DNA of 64,000 nucleotides from an uncultured Paracoccaceae bacterium (GCA_951812305.1 CATOSB010000002.1:806001-870000), one strand, 5' to 3'. Counted from the stretch's first letter, positions 16,557 to 25,020 are shown. Notes: a model not told the origin generated them from the sequence alone. Translations and numbers: made by a program.

Positions 16557-18905
16557 TCAGGCAGGCGCCTCACTGCGGTTTCGGAACACATGCAACCCGA
16601 TGACGACGATCGCGGCGGCAATTGCGGGTGCGTAAACTTCCATCGGTTTGGCAAGGATCAGCACCGCGACGGCAAGCCGGACTGCGATCTCCACAAAACT
16701 CAAGGCTTTGCGATCAAAGCCCGCCAGCGAACTCGACACGAGATAAAGCGCCAGCGCCAACCGCGCGAGAAGGAAGATGACCCAGCCGGCATTTACGCTG
16801 CCGTCGTAGCCTTCAAGGAACAAACCGTTGGACGGGTCGATCACTGCCTTGTCGATCAGCAATAGCTCCGGGTAGACCGCGAAAACGAAGGGGATGGTGA
16901 ACATCACGATGCCCGATTTCACCGCCGAAAACCCGGTGGCCATCGGGTCAGCCTTGGTGATGGTCGAGGCGGCAAAGGCCGCCAGCGCCACGGGTGGTGT
17001 GATGGCCGAGGCGACCGCGAAATAGAAGATGAACATATGCGCGGTGAATGTCGCCAGCCCCAATCCAACCAGCATCGGACCCATCAGAAGCGCCACGTTG
17101 ATATAGGCCGGAACCGCCGGCATCCCCATGCCCAACAGCACCGCCAACAGCATCGTCAGGAACAGCGCGAAAAGCTGGAATGCGCCCGAGCCAGACGCAA
17201 AGTCGAAGGATTTCAGGAAGGCCAGAACATCCACGGCGACGAATTTCGCCAGCCCGGTGAAGTTCAGGCAAACGTCGATCACGGTGACCGCCATGAACAT
17301 CAGATAAAGCGTCGAGACCGTAACACCCGCCTGCGACAGGCCGTCGAAGATCTTGCGCGGACGCGCACGGAACTCACGATCAAGGAACATCAACACCAGC
17401 AGCAAAGCCACCGCCCACCAACCGGCCGCACTGGCGTCACCAGCGGCATTCTGGAACAGCTCGACGATCCAGGGCAGTGAATTGATCCGGCAAATTCCGC
17501 CCGCGGTGTCGACATCCGCCCCCAGCATGATCGAGATCCAACTGCAGCCGACCGCATCCTTGGGCGTCAGAAGAAGAACAAGGACCAGAAACACCGGTCC
17601 AAATATCTGCACCAGATGCAGCCGGTCCTCTTTGTTCAGCCGCATCTCTTCGGGCAGCTCACCACCCACGGCCTGAATGTTCTGTTTGCGCGCCTGAAAG
17701 ACAACCGACAGGAACAGGCAGAAGAAATAAAACAGCGCCGGGATCGCGGCGGCGATGATGATCTCGCGATAGGGCACGCCAGTCAGCGAAGCCATGACAA
17801 AGGCCGCGACACCCATGATCGGTGGCATGATCGACCCGCCAGAGGACGCCGCCGCCTCGACCCCGCCCGCGAAGACCTTGGAAAACCCGCGTTTCAACAT
17901 CATCGGAATGGTCAGCACACCGGTGGACAGCACGTTCACCACCGGCCCGCCGGTGATCGTGCCGAACATGGCAGATGAGACGACCGCCGCATGGGCCGGG
18001 CCGCCGCGCAGATTTCGGGTTGCGGAGAATGCCAGCTTGATCAGCGCCTGACCGCCTGCGCATCTGCCAAACAGCCCGCCGAGAATGATGTAAGGAAAGA
18101 CCAGCAACAGCACGACATTGATGAAACGGCCTAGTATCCCTGCTGTGTTGTTGATCAAAGCGTCCCGCACAAATTCACGGCCCGATGTCAGACTTCGCGG
18201 CTCCTCGCTCGACAGGATCGTCACGAGGTATTTGTTCTGATCTTCGGCACCGAAGAAGTACCAGTTCATCACGGTGCCGAAGGTGTAGGCCGCGATCAGG
18301 ATCGAAACCAGCACCAGCGGCAGGCCCCAGACCTTGATGTTATAAGCCAGAAAGACGACCACCGCGCCGAACAGGATCACCGGCAACCAATCATGCGTCG
18401 TGTTCAGACACGCCGGGTCATCGGCGGAATCCGGGATCGGCAAGCCCAAAAGCTCGGCATATTCGACCTCGGACTGCAGGGCTTGGGCCATCAGCCGTTC
18501 CCGGTCACCGGAAATAACGTCCAGCAGGCAAACCGCCTCCAGTTCAACGAGATAGCTCAGCGAAATCGCAAATCCGGCAAGAACCAGCGCCACGTCCAGA
18601 AACAGGCCGAACCGCCGCTGCGTTGCGGATTTGTCAAACCAGCTGCGCCACATCGAGTGCTTCAGCGCGACAATCACCATCATCCAGAAAAAGACGATCG
18701 GATAAAGCCACTCGGTCGAAAAACGACGTATCTTGAAAAACTCATTCCCGGACAAGGTTTTCCAAAGGTCGTCCCACCCCGGGATGGCGGGCGTCACGTT
18801 CAACAACCCGACAAACACCAACCCCAGCGCAAGCAGGTAGACGAGCCGATCTACGCCTGAAGTTTTGGTTTCAGGTGGTTCCGAAGGTTGGGTCTGGTCG
18901 GACAT
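16557..18905 (-). CDS. TRAP transporter fused permease (TAXI type, 4TM/12TM)
   Basis: The 782-residue membrane protein fuses the DctQ-like and DctM-like units, as is normal for TAXI-family TRAP systems. The N-terminal part carries several helices (LLALGLVFVGLL, LYPIVFFWMMVIVAL, VVVFLAY). The C-terminal part has DctM-type signatures such as SGGSIMPPIMGVAAFVMA and the GMGMPAVPAYIN segment. It starts 89 bp after the TAXI binding protein and precedes the second sulfatase. Together with the binding protein it would form a second, independent uptake system. Confidence 0.92.
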   Translation of the reverse strand: MSDQTQPSEPPETKTSGVDRLVYLLALGLVFVGLLNVTPAIPGWDDLWKTLSGNEFFKIRRFSTEWLYPIVFFWMMVIVALKHSMWRSWFDKSATQRRFGLFLDVALVLAGFAISLSYLVELEAVCLLDVISGDRERLMAQALQSEVEYAELLGLPIPDSADDPACLNTTHDWLPVILFGAVVVFLAYNIKVWGLPLVLVSILIAAYTFGTVMNWYFFGAEDQNKYLVTILSSEEPRSLTSGREFVRDALINNTAGILGRFINVVLLLVFPYIILGGLFGRCAGGQALIKLAFSATRNLRGGPAHAAVVSSAMFGTITGGPVVNVLSTGVLTIPMMLKRGFSKVFAGGVEAAASSGGSIMPPIMGVAAFVMASLTGVPYREIIIAAAIPALFYFFCLFLSVVFQARKQNIQAVGGELPEEMRLNKEDRLHLVQIFGPVFLVLVLLLTPKDAVGCSWISIMLGADVDTAGGICRINSLPWIVELFQNAAGDASAAGWWAVALLLVLMFLDREFRARPRKIFDGLSQAGVTVSTLYLMFMAVTVIDVCLNFTGLAKFVAVDVLAFLKSFDFASGSGAFQLFALFLTMLLAVLLGMGMPAVPAYINVALLMGPMLVGLGLATFTAHMFIFYFAVASAITPPVALAAFAASTITKADPMATGFSAVKSGIVMFTIPFVFAVYPELLLIDKAVIDPSNGLFLEGYDGSVNAGWVIFLLARLALALYLVSSSLAGFDRKALSFVEIAVRLAVAVLILAKPMEVYAPAIAAAIVVIGLHVFRNRSEAPA

Positions 18906-18994
18906 GATGCCTCTGCCGGGCTAAACCGCACGCGGTTGGAAAAAAGTTGCGCGGGGCGACCAAGATGCCGCGCCGCGCATTCGTTAAGTCGAAA

Positions 18995-20050
18995 TCAGGG
19001 TTTCGCGCAGTCAGGAACCGCGAAACCGGCTTCTTCCCATGCGCGCGCGGCACCTGGGTGGAACTTGACCGGATTCGGCCCGCACAGGCCCGCGACTTTC
19101 TGATCCAGCACTCCGAAGTTCAACGATGCCATAAATGGCGCGATCTTCTTGTGGTTATCAAGATTGTCGATGTGCGACTTGGCAAGCTGGTAAGCGATTT
19201 CTTCGTCAACACCACGGTTGATGAACATACCGCCAGTCACCGCCATGCCGCGGAATGTGTCGTCCTCTGACGCAACCGTCCAGCCATCACCAAGCCCGGC
19301 CTTCACATCGGCCACAGGAATCTGGAACGCAACAGAACCGGGCTTGTTCAGCAGCTTCTGCGCGGCCTCGGATTCATAGACTTCCTTTGGCATCGAATAC
19401 ATCGTCATCGCACCTGCCGCACCCGCACGTGAAACCCTCGGCCCTGGGAACACTGCTGGAATGACCGCGACATCAGCCGTTCCGTCGATCACGGCCGAAG
19501 CCGCCTGATTCCAGCTGACTGTGACGGATTCGTAATCCTCGTCCACTTTCAGGCCACCAAACATCTGGATCAGCGCACGAGAGTTTGTGACAGCCGCACC
19601 GCGTGGCGGGCCGTTCAGAACCTTGCGCCCTTTGAGGTCATCCCAGCCGGAAATGCCCTTGGCGTCATAGGCCCACATTGTGAAGATGCTGAGCGTGTAA
19701 GGGTAAAGAAGTTGTACATTCGGACCCAATTCTGCGCCGGTCTCTTTCCCGAGGCTGGCGTAGGGTCCTGCCGCGCGGTTCAGCAGGAACGGCAGGATGA
19801 ACGGCCCGTTTGCAAGGTCGACCTTACCTTCTGCAAGCGCCTGAACGTAAAGCGTGCCGGTTTGGCCGTCTTTCAACTGGATATTCGCATAGCCACCGTC
19901 AGAGGCGTATTCGACCATCGCCGTTGCGGTCAGGCCGGATGCGGTTCCCGCCCCAGCGGTATTCGCAGTCAGATTGACCTGCGCCACTACCGACGAAGCC
20001 GTCAGCGCGGCAGTCACGGCAAGAGCCGCCGTCTTTAATGTTCTGAGCAT
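18995..20050 (-). CDS. TAXI-family TRAP solute-binding protein
   Basis: The 351-residue periplasmic receptor has a clear Sec signal peptide (MLRTLKTAALAVTAALTASS, likely cut after VVAQ). Next come the TAXI-type N-terminal fold (AGAGTASGLTATAMVEYA), the VDLANGPFI region, and NGPPRGAAVTNSRALIQ in the middle. It delivers ligand to the fused permease encoded 89 bp downstream. The gene opens the operon. Regulon operators F and G lie 199 and 261 bp upstream of its ATG. Confidence 0.9.
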   Translation of the reverse strand: MLRTLKTAALAVTAALTASSVVAQVNLTANTAGAGTASGLTATAMVEYASDGGYANIQLKDGQTGTLYVQALAEGKVDLANGPFILPFLLNRAAGPYASLGKETGAELGPNVQLLYPYTLSIFTMWAYDAKGISGWDDLKGRKVLNGPPRGAAVTNSRALIQMFGGLKVDEDYESVTVSWNQAASAVIDGTADVAVIPAVFPGPRVSRAGAAGAMTMYSMPKEVYESEAAQKLLNKPGSVAFQIPVADVKAGLGDGWTVASEDDTFRGMAVTGGMFINRGVDEEIAYQLAKSHIDNLDNHKKIAPFMASLNFGVLDQKVAGLCGPNPVKFHPGAARAWEEAGFAVPDCAKP

Positions 20051-20242
20051 GTGTTCCTCCCTGTGCTCATTTAGTTGAGCCTTTTCGCAGGCTTTAATTC
20101 TTAAACCGCTTAAATGCGTTTCGAATTCTACAGCGTGTTACGCGGCGATATTCGCCCGGCCCGAAGGCACGCGCGTTGCACCAATTAGACTCGTTGTACG
20201 CCTCAAACGCTACAGCGGCGGCTTAGTTGAGACTAGTGACGT

Positions 20243-20256
20243 TTCGGGATCCCAAA
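20243..20256. promoter_or_regulatory. GntR-type operator, site F (TTCGGGATCCCAAA)
   Basis: This is the regulon palindrome with one mismatch per arm pair, centred at 20249/20250 in the 330-bp region upstream of the TAXI-TRAP/sulfatase operon. It is 62 bp from site G, the same spacing as the other sets. Confidence 0.62.
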
Positions 20257-20304
20257 GTCAAGATATTTCCCCCAAACTTGAAAAATACGCCGAATAACTA
20301 ATTG

Positions 20305-20318
20305 TTTGGGATCCTAGA
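20305..20318. promoter_or_regulatory. GntR-type operator, site G (TTTGGGATCCTAGA)
   Basis: The left arm matches site A exactly and the right arm has two changes. It is centred at 20311/20312, between the end of the sulfotransferase-like gene and the TAXI gene promoter. Confidence 0.52.
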
Positions 20319-20380
20319 AATTCAATTGTACCGCATTGCGAGTGAGTCAATCGACGCGCGAATTAGAAGGGCGACTCGGT

Positions 20381-22018
20381 TCAGTTTTCCGGGCTAAGCG
20401 TTGCGGCCTTCGTCCCGCCGAAAACCTCCCAGCCCATGATGCCCCTTTCGTCCTGCAACCGTGCCTCAAACACGATCTCGTGGCCGTCGCCTGCATATTC
20501 CCGTATCCGCGCCCAATAGGAAAAGTCCGACGGATGCCACGTCTCACGGACCTTTTCATTCCAAGTAAGGTCCGCCTTTCGAACCTGCCCCGCCGCATCG
20601 AGCGGGTCGTCTTCGGGCAAACAGAAACTGTCGATCACCAGCCGGTTGTCAGTCTGGGGCAGCCGATGCGCATCCCCCATCGCCCAGCTCGTCACCCAAT
20701 CCGCCGGATCGTCGCCGCGCGAAGACCAAACCTCGCGCACTGTCATCGCGGCTTCGTCCACTTCATATTCGACCGCTCGAGAGAAACATTCCGCGGGCGG
20801 TTTTGGCGCGTTAAAGGGTCGTGCCTGCAATATGGCATTGTCATACATGATGATCGTGCCTGCGTCGGTTACACGCGGATTGTGCCCATGCCAATGCCAC
20901 GTCACATCCCCAATGGGGGTCAGCAGCTTGTCCCTGAACGCGACGCCCCAACCGTCATGCGTGCCCAGAATCCAGCAGATTTCCCCGTCACGCCCGACCT
21001 TCAGAACCGCATCCTGATGACGAAGCGACATCAGGATCGTGTCGTCGCGATCATCGTGCCAGACGCCGTTACCGTGGGTCCAATCCGCGTGACCGGGAAA
21101 CCCGCGCGTGTCCCAATACGGTTCCAGTACGTGATAGCCGATACGATGCACATCCAGATGGTCGAAACTGTCCCAGGACCAAATGACCTTTCCCTCTGGC
21201 GTGAATTCAATGATCCGGTCGCCCACAACGCCGATGTTCTGGCGCGGCGCATCCGCGTTGGTCTCCGAACTGACGTAACCTTCGACCTCGCGCGCATTGG
21301 CCGCCATGGCCAGGAAGTTGCCGTTCGACAAACGATGCGGCTGGTGGTGCAGCGATTGCACGTCAATCGGTATCGCACCCGGTGCGGGCCCCGCCGGGCG
21401 CCGCGCGGCAACCCATGACCGAACCGTGTTGCCCAGCATGTCGATCTCGAACGAGTGGTGATTGACCTGATGAAAGAACAGATTGCCGTTGGGCAACCGC
21501 GCGATCCCGGCGATGCGAAAATCGTGGTGGAAGGTCCAGACGATCTCTCCATCCGGATCCAGCGCCACCAGCATCGACCACCGTTGCGAGAACTTTTTTT
21601 GTCTCGGCGTCCACCAACCCGCGCGCGTCACCGTCCGGCGCCTGACTGACAGAATAAGAAAACCGGGCTCCATGGCTTCCGGATCACTGGCAACGATTTC
21701 AAACGGCGGCGTTTCAGCCAAATCCTGCGAAAGTTCTGGCGGCGTGAAGCTGAATTCGTATACAGGCAACGCCTCGCCCGTAGCCGTTTCCAGGCAAAGC
21801 CTGACGCGGTGTTTCACACCGGGGCGCATCCCAACCACCGGCAGGTCACGTTCCAATTCACCCGTCAGCGGCACGGACATGGCGTGAGACCGCGCTTCGT
21901 TCCCGATCACGATCTCGCCGCGCACCGGCTCGGCTATTTCGACCCGAAGAACCGCCGCCAACGGAACTTTATGGTTCGGGTTTGGCAGGATGACCGGTGC
22001 TGAGCGAAACTTGCTCAT
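20381..22018 (-). CDS. Arylsulfate sulfotransferase (ASST)-like protein
   Basis: The 545-residue protein resembles PAPS-independent arylsulfate sulfotransferases, which move sulfate between phenols through a sulfo-histidine. It has a beta-propeller-like body with repeated strand-turn units (DPDGEIVWTF, GRDGEICWILG). Histidine-rich motifs appear in the expected order: SLHHQPHRLSNGN, DWTHGNGVWHD, LRHQDAVLKV and WHWHGHNPRV. Well-known enterobacterial AssT proteins are exported, but no signal peptide is seen here, so it should be cytoplasmic. It lies 57 bp downstream of the PanB-like gene in a leftward operon. In context it could transfer sulfate from an imported ester to an acceptor, or be a divergent relative. 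Confidence 0.75.
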   Translation of the reverse strand: MSKFRSAPVILPNPNHKVPLAAVLRVEIAEPVRGEIVIGNEARSHAMSVPLTGELERDLPVVGMRPGVKHRVRLCLETATGEALPVYEFSFTPPELSQDLAETPPFEIVASDPEAMEPGFLILSVRRRTVTRAGWWTPRQKKFSQRWSMLVALDPDGEIVWTFHHDFRIAGIARLPNGNLFFHQVNHHSFEIDMLGNTVRSWVAARRPAGPAPGAIPIDVQSLHHQPHRLSNGNFLAMAANAREVEGYVSSETNADAPRQNIGVVGDRIIEFTPEGKVIWSWDSFDHLDVHRIGYHVLEPYWDTRGFPGHADWTHGNGVWHDDRDDTILMSLRHQDAVLKVGRDGEICWILGTHDGWGVAFRDKLLTPIGDVTWHWHGHNPRVTDAGTIIMYDNAILQARPFNAPKPPAECFSRAVEYEVDEAAMTVREVWSSRGDDPADWVTSWAMGDAHRLPQTDNRLVIDSFCLPEDDPLDAAGQVRKADLTWNEKVRETWHPSDFSYWARIREYAGDGHEIVFEARLQDERGIMGWEVFGGTKAATLSPEN

Positions 22019-22075
22019 AAATCGCCCGCTCTGAACGATTGGGCGTAAGAGGGCCTCTTGTGGGCGACGTTTCGG

Positions 22076-22897
22076 CTACCCATTCTCAAGCCCGTTGAGA
22101 AAGGCCTCGAATTCATCGTCCGGCAACCCTGCGATCTCCCCGCTCGCTGGATAAGACCCGTCAATCGCTGCCACCTTGAACGCCGACAGCGCCGCGCGCC
22201 GTTCTGCTTTTATCTTCTCCTGCATGGCGTGGATGTTCCCAAAGGCGCGGGCATGACGGGGACTTTCGGGCTGTTCGCCGCAAATATCGTTCTGAAACAA
22301 ATAGATGATGTCGCCCCCCGACCCGGATCCAAGCGAGGATGTCACCAACGTCGTGCGGCGGCTAATCTCCGCCATTACGCGATCACAGATCACCTCGGCC
22401 TCGACACTGAAGGCGCCAGCATTTTCCATATCCCGAAAACTCTGCCAAAGCTCCAGCGCCTCGACTCCGGTCTTGCCAATCGCCCGTAAGCCGCCCTTCC
22501 ATGTCGACCGGCGCGGCACCAACCCAAGATGGCACATCACCGGAATTTCCTCGAGCGCCAGCATCTCGACGATATGCGGTCCCCGTGCTGTATAAACGCT
22601 GTCCGCCCCGTCCTTCATCGCTTTGAACGCGGCCTTCAACACATGCTTTTCGGTTGGATTGTCGGGCAACGGCACGGCGGCGGTGAAAAACATGGCCGGC
22701 GCCCCAGCGCGCGCGGCGGCGGTGTTCGCCGCGTTGCCCATGATCAGGTCAAGCCCTGCGTCCCAGGCAGCTGCTGCCTCTTCCTCCGAATTCGCGGTCG
22801 TTTGCGTCAGCTTGCGAACACCCTTCAGCGCGCGCAGGTCGGCGGCGGTGTAATTGCGCTCCTGAAACCGCGCGTCCCAATCGTAAATACGCTTCAT
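22076..22897 (-). CDS. Ketopantoate hydroxymethyltransferase (PanB)-like aldolase
   Basis: The 273-residue TIM-barrel protein is related to the PanB/PEP mutase-isocitrate lyase superfamily, recognisable from SVYTARGPHIVEMLALEEIPVMCHLGLVP, where PanB has a similar GHLGL(T)PQ motif. It departs from PanB around the metal and ketopantoate sites (MCHLGLVPRRSTWKGG), so it is probably a paralog that cleaves or forms a C-C bond in the local pathway rather than a pantothenate enzyme. It is the first gene of the PanB-like/ASST operon and lies next to the prophage edge. Confidence 0.72.
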   Translation of the reverse strand: MKRIYDWDARFQERNYTAADLRALKGVRKLTQTTANSEEEAAAAWDAGLDLIMGNAANTAAARAGAPAMFFTAAVPLPDNPTEKHVLKAAFKAMKDGADSVYTARGPHIVEMLALEEIPVMCHLGLVPRRSTWKGGLRAIGKTGVEALELWQSFRDMENAGAFSVEAEVICDRVMAEISRRTTLVTSSLGSGSGGDIIYLFQNDICGEQPESPRHARAFGNIHAMQEKIKAERRAALSAFKVAAIDGSYPASGEIAGLPDDEFEAFLNGLENG

Positions 22898-22908
22898 CAG
22901 GCCTCCTC

Positions 22909-22930
22909 AATTCGTCACAATGCACGAATT
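22909..22930. promoter_or_regulatory. Inverted repeat upstream of the PanB-like gene
   Basis: AATTCGT and ACGAATT form a 7-bp perfect inverted repeat with an 8-bp spacer, 12 bp upstream of the PanB-like start codon. It is unrelated to the GGGATCCC motif, so this operon may answer to another regulator. The function is inferred from position only. Confidence 0.35.
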
Positions 22931-23018
22931 GCAAAGGGGAACGGCCGCAATTTCAAGAGGAAAATGGTGGGCGACCCTGCACTACCATGACGCCCATTTC
23001 GGTCATATTTTATTGGCC

Positions 23019-23053
23019 AAAGTGTCCCGCAAATTTTGACTGCGGGACACTTT
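23019..23053. terminator. 13-bp perfect hairpin downstream of hicB
   Basis: AAAGTGTCCCGCA (23019-23031) and TGCGGGACACTTT (23041-23053) form a perfect stem with a 9-nt loop. It lies 8 bp beyond the hicB stop codon. A T-rich tract on the right and an A/T-rich tract on the left suit a bidirectional terminator. It also marks the junction between host and prophage-side genes, so a role in the attachment site cannot be excluded. Confidence 0.6.
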
Positions 23054-23060
23054 GTTTTTG

Positions 23061-23456
23061 TTATCGCCCCAGAATTTCATTCTGGCTGGCCTCTGCGACA
23101 AATCCTGACCTGGTCAATCCGCGCTGTGAAGCGGCTGCATCTATCGCGTCCAGAGTGCCTTTGTCGAGGCTCAGATTGACCCGCACCTGTCGGTTCTGTT
23201 TGGTGACCAGAGGCACAGCCAGAAGATAGGCACCATTGCGCAATGCTTCGGCAACGTCAGGGTCATGCGCTACAATGCCCACACCACGGGCGGAGGGGTG
23301 TTCTGCGCCTTCAAGGTGCAGATTTAGAGCCTCGACTGCGTTGCGCAGGATGGCGTTTTCATCGTCAGCTGCTGAAAAGCAACCGGGAACATCTGGGAAC
23401 CATGCGCCGAATGCGCTGCCAGCGTCTTTATCAATTACAGCGATATAGGTTTTCAT
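23061..23456 (-). CDS. hicB: HicB-type antitoxin
   Basis: The 131-residue antitoxin has the HicB partial RNase H-like domain at the N-terminus (YIAVIDKDAGSAFGAWFPDVPGCFSAADD) and a C-terminal ribbon-helix-helix-like domain (VRVNLSLDKGTLDAIDAAASQRGLTRSGFVAEAS). It would neutralise HicA and repress its own operon. It lies 37 bp downstream of hicA, the order expected of hicAB modules. Confidence 0.9.
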   Translation of the reverse strand: MKTYIAVIDKDAGSAFGAWFPDVPGCFSAADDENAILRNAVEALNLHLEGAEHPSARGVGIVAHDPDVAEALRNGAYLLAVPLVTKQNRQVRVNLSLDKGTLDAIDAAASQRGLTRSGFVAEASQNEILGR

Positions 23457-23493
23457 GTCTGTTTGTCCTTTTTGTTGGGTGGAATGGCAGGGG

Positions 23494-23676
23494 TTAAACC
23501 CAGCCCGCTGCTTTTGCGATTGCCCGCGCTGTTCCAGTTGGCAGGTCTTTTTTTGGGTGTGGCACAGTCAGGCGCTTGTCGTGATTTTCAAACTGATGGT
23601 GTGACCCTGTGACATTGCGCAGCGTCCAACCCTCTTTTTTGAGCCGCTTGATGATCTTTTTGCTATCTCGTTCCAT
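23494..23676 (-). CDS. hicA: HicA-type mRNA interferase toxin
   Basis: This 60-residue toxin has a double-stranded-RNA-binding fold. It shows the family pattern KIIKRLKKEGW, then GSHHQF with the catalytic histidine, then the PHPKKDLPTGTARAIAKAAG segment. The ATG at 23676 is chosen because the longer frame adds a non-homologous stretch, and because a palindromic operator overlaps this start. It probably cleaves mRNA in translation and acts in prophage maintenance or defence. Confidence 0.9.
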   Translation of the reverse strand: MERDSKKIIKRLKKEGWTLRNVTGSHHQFENHDKRLTVPHPKKDLPTGTARAIAKAAGWV

Positions 23677-23694
23677 GTGTATATAAATACACAT
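23675..23694. promoter_or_regulatory. Palindromic operator over the hicA start (ATGTGTATATAAATACACAT)
   Basis: This 20-bp palindrome has only the central bases unpaired and overlaps the first codon of hicA. The AT-rich centre could also serve as a -10 element for the leftward promoter. Binding by the C-terminal DNA-binding domain of HicB would give autoregulation. Confidence 0.6.
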
Positions 23695-23738
23695 TCTATG
23701 CGGTGAAGTCAATAACAAATGTGTAATTATTTGCGCAA

Positions 23739-24839
23739 CTACCAATCCAAAGCGGCCAATGCCTGGATGCCATCAGCGGCCAAAAGGCGGCGCTGAACCC
23801 CCTTTGTATAGACCTCAGATGTGCGCGCTTCGGTGTGCGCCATGACCGCCATTATCTGGTGTTGGCTGCAGCCGGATTCGGCCATCAGTGCGGCCACGGC
23901 CTTGCGGACGCCGTGCGAAGAGCGCCCAGACAGACCAGCTGCGTTACACCAGCGCTGGACGCGAACGCGCAGCGCTTCGGTGGATGCGAACGGCTTGCCC
24001 TTTTCGTTCAGCACATAGGCTGGGCCAATGACCTTGGCCGCGCGTGTTGCCTCAAAAAGCGGGGGCAGCATCGGGATGGACACCGGCGCTGATCCTTTCT
24101 TGCGCGGTTGCCATTCCAGCCAAACCTGCCGCCCATGGGTCACTTCCTGTTCACGACCCAGCCAAATGGCATCACCAATGCGGCAAGCTGTGAACGCCTG
24201 AAGCGTCAGCCAAAGATAAGCCGTTGTTCCCTTCGGGTGCGCTTTCTTGAACGCCTTCAAATCCGCCGGTGTCCAAGGTGTCGCGCCGCCCTTCGGGTTG
24301 CGGTTGATGGGCGCAATGCCGGCCGCAGGGTTGTGGGTGATTTCGTCGCGCTCGATCGCCCAGGTATAGACTGCGCGTATGGATTTAATCAGGTTGTCAG
24401 CTGCGCCGGGCCGGTTCGCCCAGGCATCACGGACTTCCACAAATGCAGCTGTGGGCGCGTCCATGTCGCAATCTCCGTACCGGGTGCCGTCTTGGTCTTC
24501 GAAGTCGCATAGGCGCGACAGAACGCTGCGGCGCTGTTTGAGCGTGGCCGGTGACATCTGACCCGCCTCGACCATCTTTTCCAGAAATTCCATGTAGCGT
24601 CCGACCAGCCAGTCCAGCGACCGTTCGGCCACTTTGGACCTTGGTGGTGCCCTGACCTCGCCTGCGCGCGCAGCGTAGTAGTAATGCGGAAAATCGGAAT
24701 GGTCAGGGCCGACAGGGATGGTGATGCGACGGCGCTTATCGCCTTCCACGCGGACGCGGTATCGCGGTGAACCATTGCGATTTCGCTCTATCAAAAGTCC
24801 CGGAAAGTCGACGCGCACCCCATTCACCGTGTTGCCCAT
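23739..24839 (-). CDS. int: Tyrosine recombinase (prophage integrase)
   Basis: The 366-residue phage integrase has a SAM-like core-binding domain (about 70-165) and a catalytic domain with all key residues: R220 (ACRIGD), a lysine near 247-248, H309 and R312 (HGVRK), H335 (MAHTE) and the nucleophile Y344 (SEVYTKG). It is the last gene of the leftward early operon; its start overlaps the end of the small upstream gene by 16 bp. The attachment site should lie to its left, near or beyond hicAB; no right-hand copy is available in the window. Confidence 0.93.
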   Translation of the reverse strand: MGNTVNGVRVDFPGLLIERNRNGSPRYRVRVEGDKRRRITIPVGPDHSDFPHYYYAARAGEVRAPPRSKVAERSLDWLVGRYMEFLEKMVEAGQMSPATLKQRRSVLSRLCDFEDQDGTRYGDCDMDAPTAAFVEVRDAWANRPGAADNLIKSIRAVYTWAIERDEITHNPAAGIAPINRNPKGGATPWTPADLKAFKKAHPKGTTAYLWLTLQAFTACRIGDAIWLGREQEVTHGRQVWLEWQPRKKGSAPVSIPMLPPLFEATRAAKVIGPAYVLNEKGKPFASTEALRVRVQRWCNAAGLSGRSSHGVRKAVAALMAESGCSQHQIMAVMAHTEARTSEVYTKGVQRRLLAADGIQALAALDW

Positions 24840-25018
24840 TTCTTGGGTTGCAACACTTGCGCGGTGGCACGGTCCGTGTCTACCGTTTTTTCAGTGACGG
24901 TTTCCACGCGCACGGTGCCATCTTTGCTGACCGTGACGGCACTTGGCGTCAGCCCGGCGGCTTTTGTCGCCTCGATGGCGCGCTGAATTGCGGCTTTGGT
25001 GACGGCAGGTGCAGGCAT
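24824..25018 (-). CDS. Small prophage protein upstream of integrase
   Basis: This 64-residue protein (MPAPAVTKAAIQRAIEATKA...) has a helical N-terminus followed by a strand-rich VTVSKDGTVRVETVTEK segment. The ATG at 25018 is 3 bp from the upstream gene's stop and the gene overlaps int by 16 bp, so it is embedded in the coupled early operon. An excisionase-like or accessory role is possible from position, but no helix-turn-helix is obvious. Confidence 0.65.
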   Translation of the reverse strand: MPAPAVTKAAIQRAIEATKAAGLTPSAVTVSKDGTVRVETVTEKTVDTDRATAQVLQPKKWATR

Positions 25019-25020
25019 GG

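Noticed and set aside
20336..21418. Long plus-strand frame over the sulfotransferase-like gene
   Set aside because: Antisense to a gene with recognisable motifs; high arginine/histidine/proline content typical of a GC-rich shadow.
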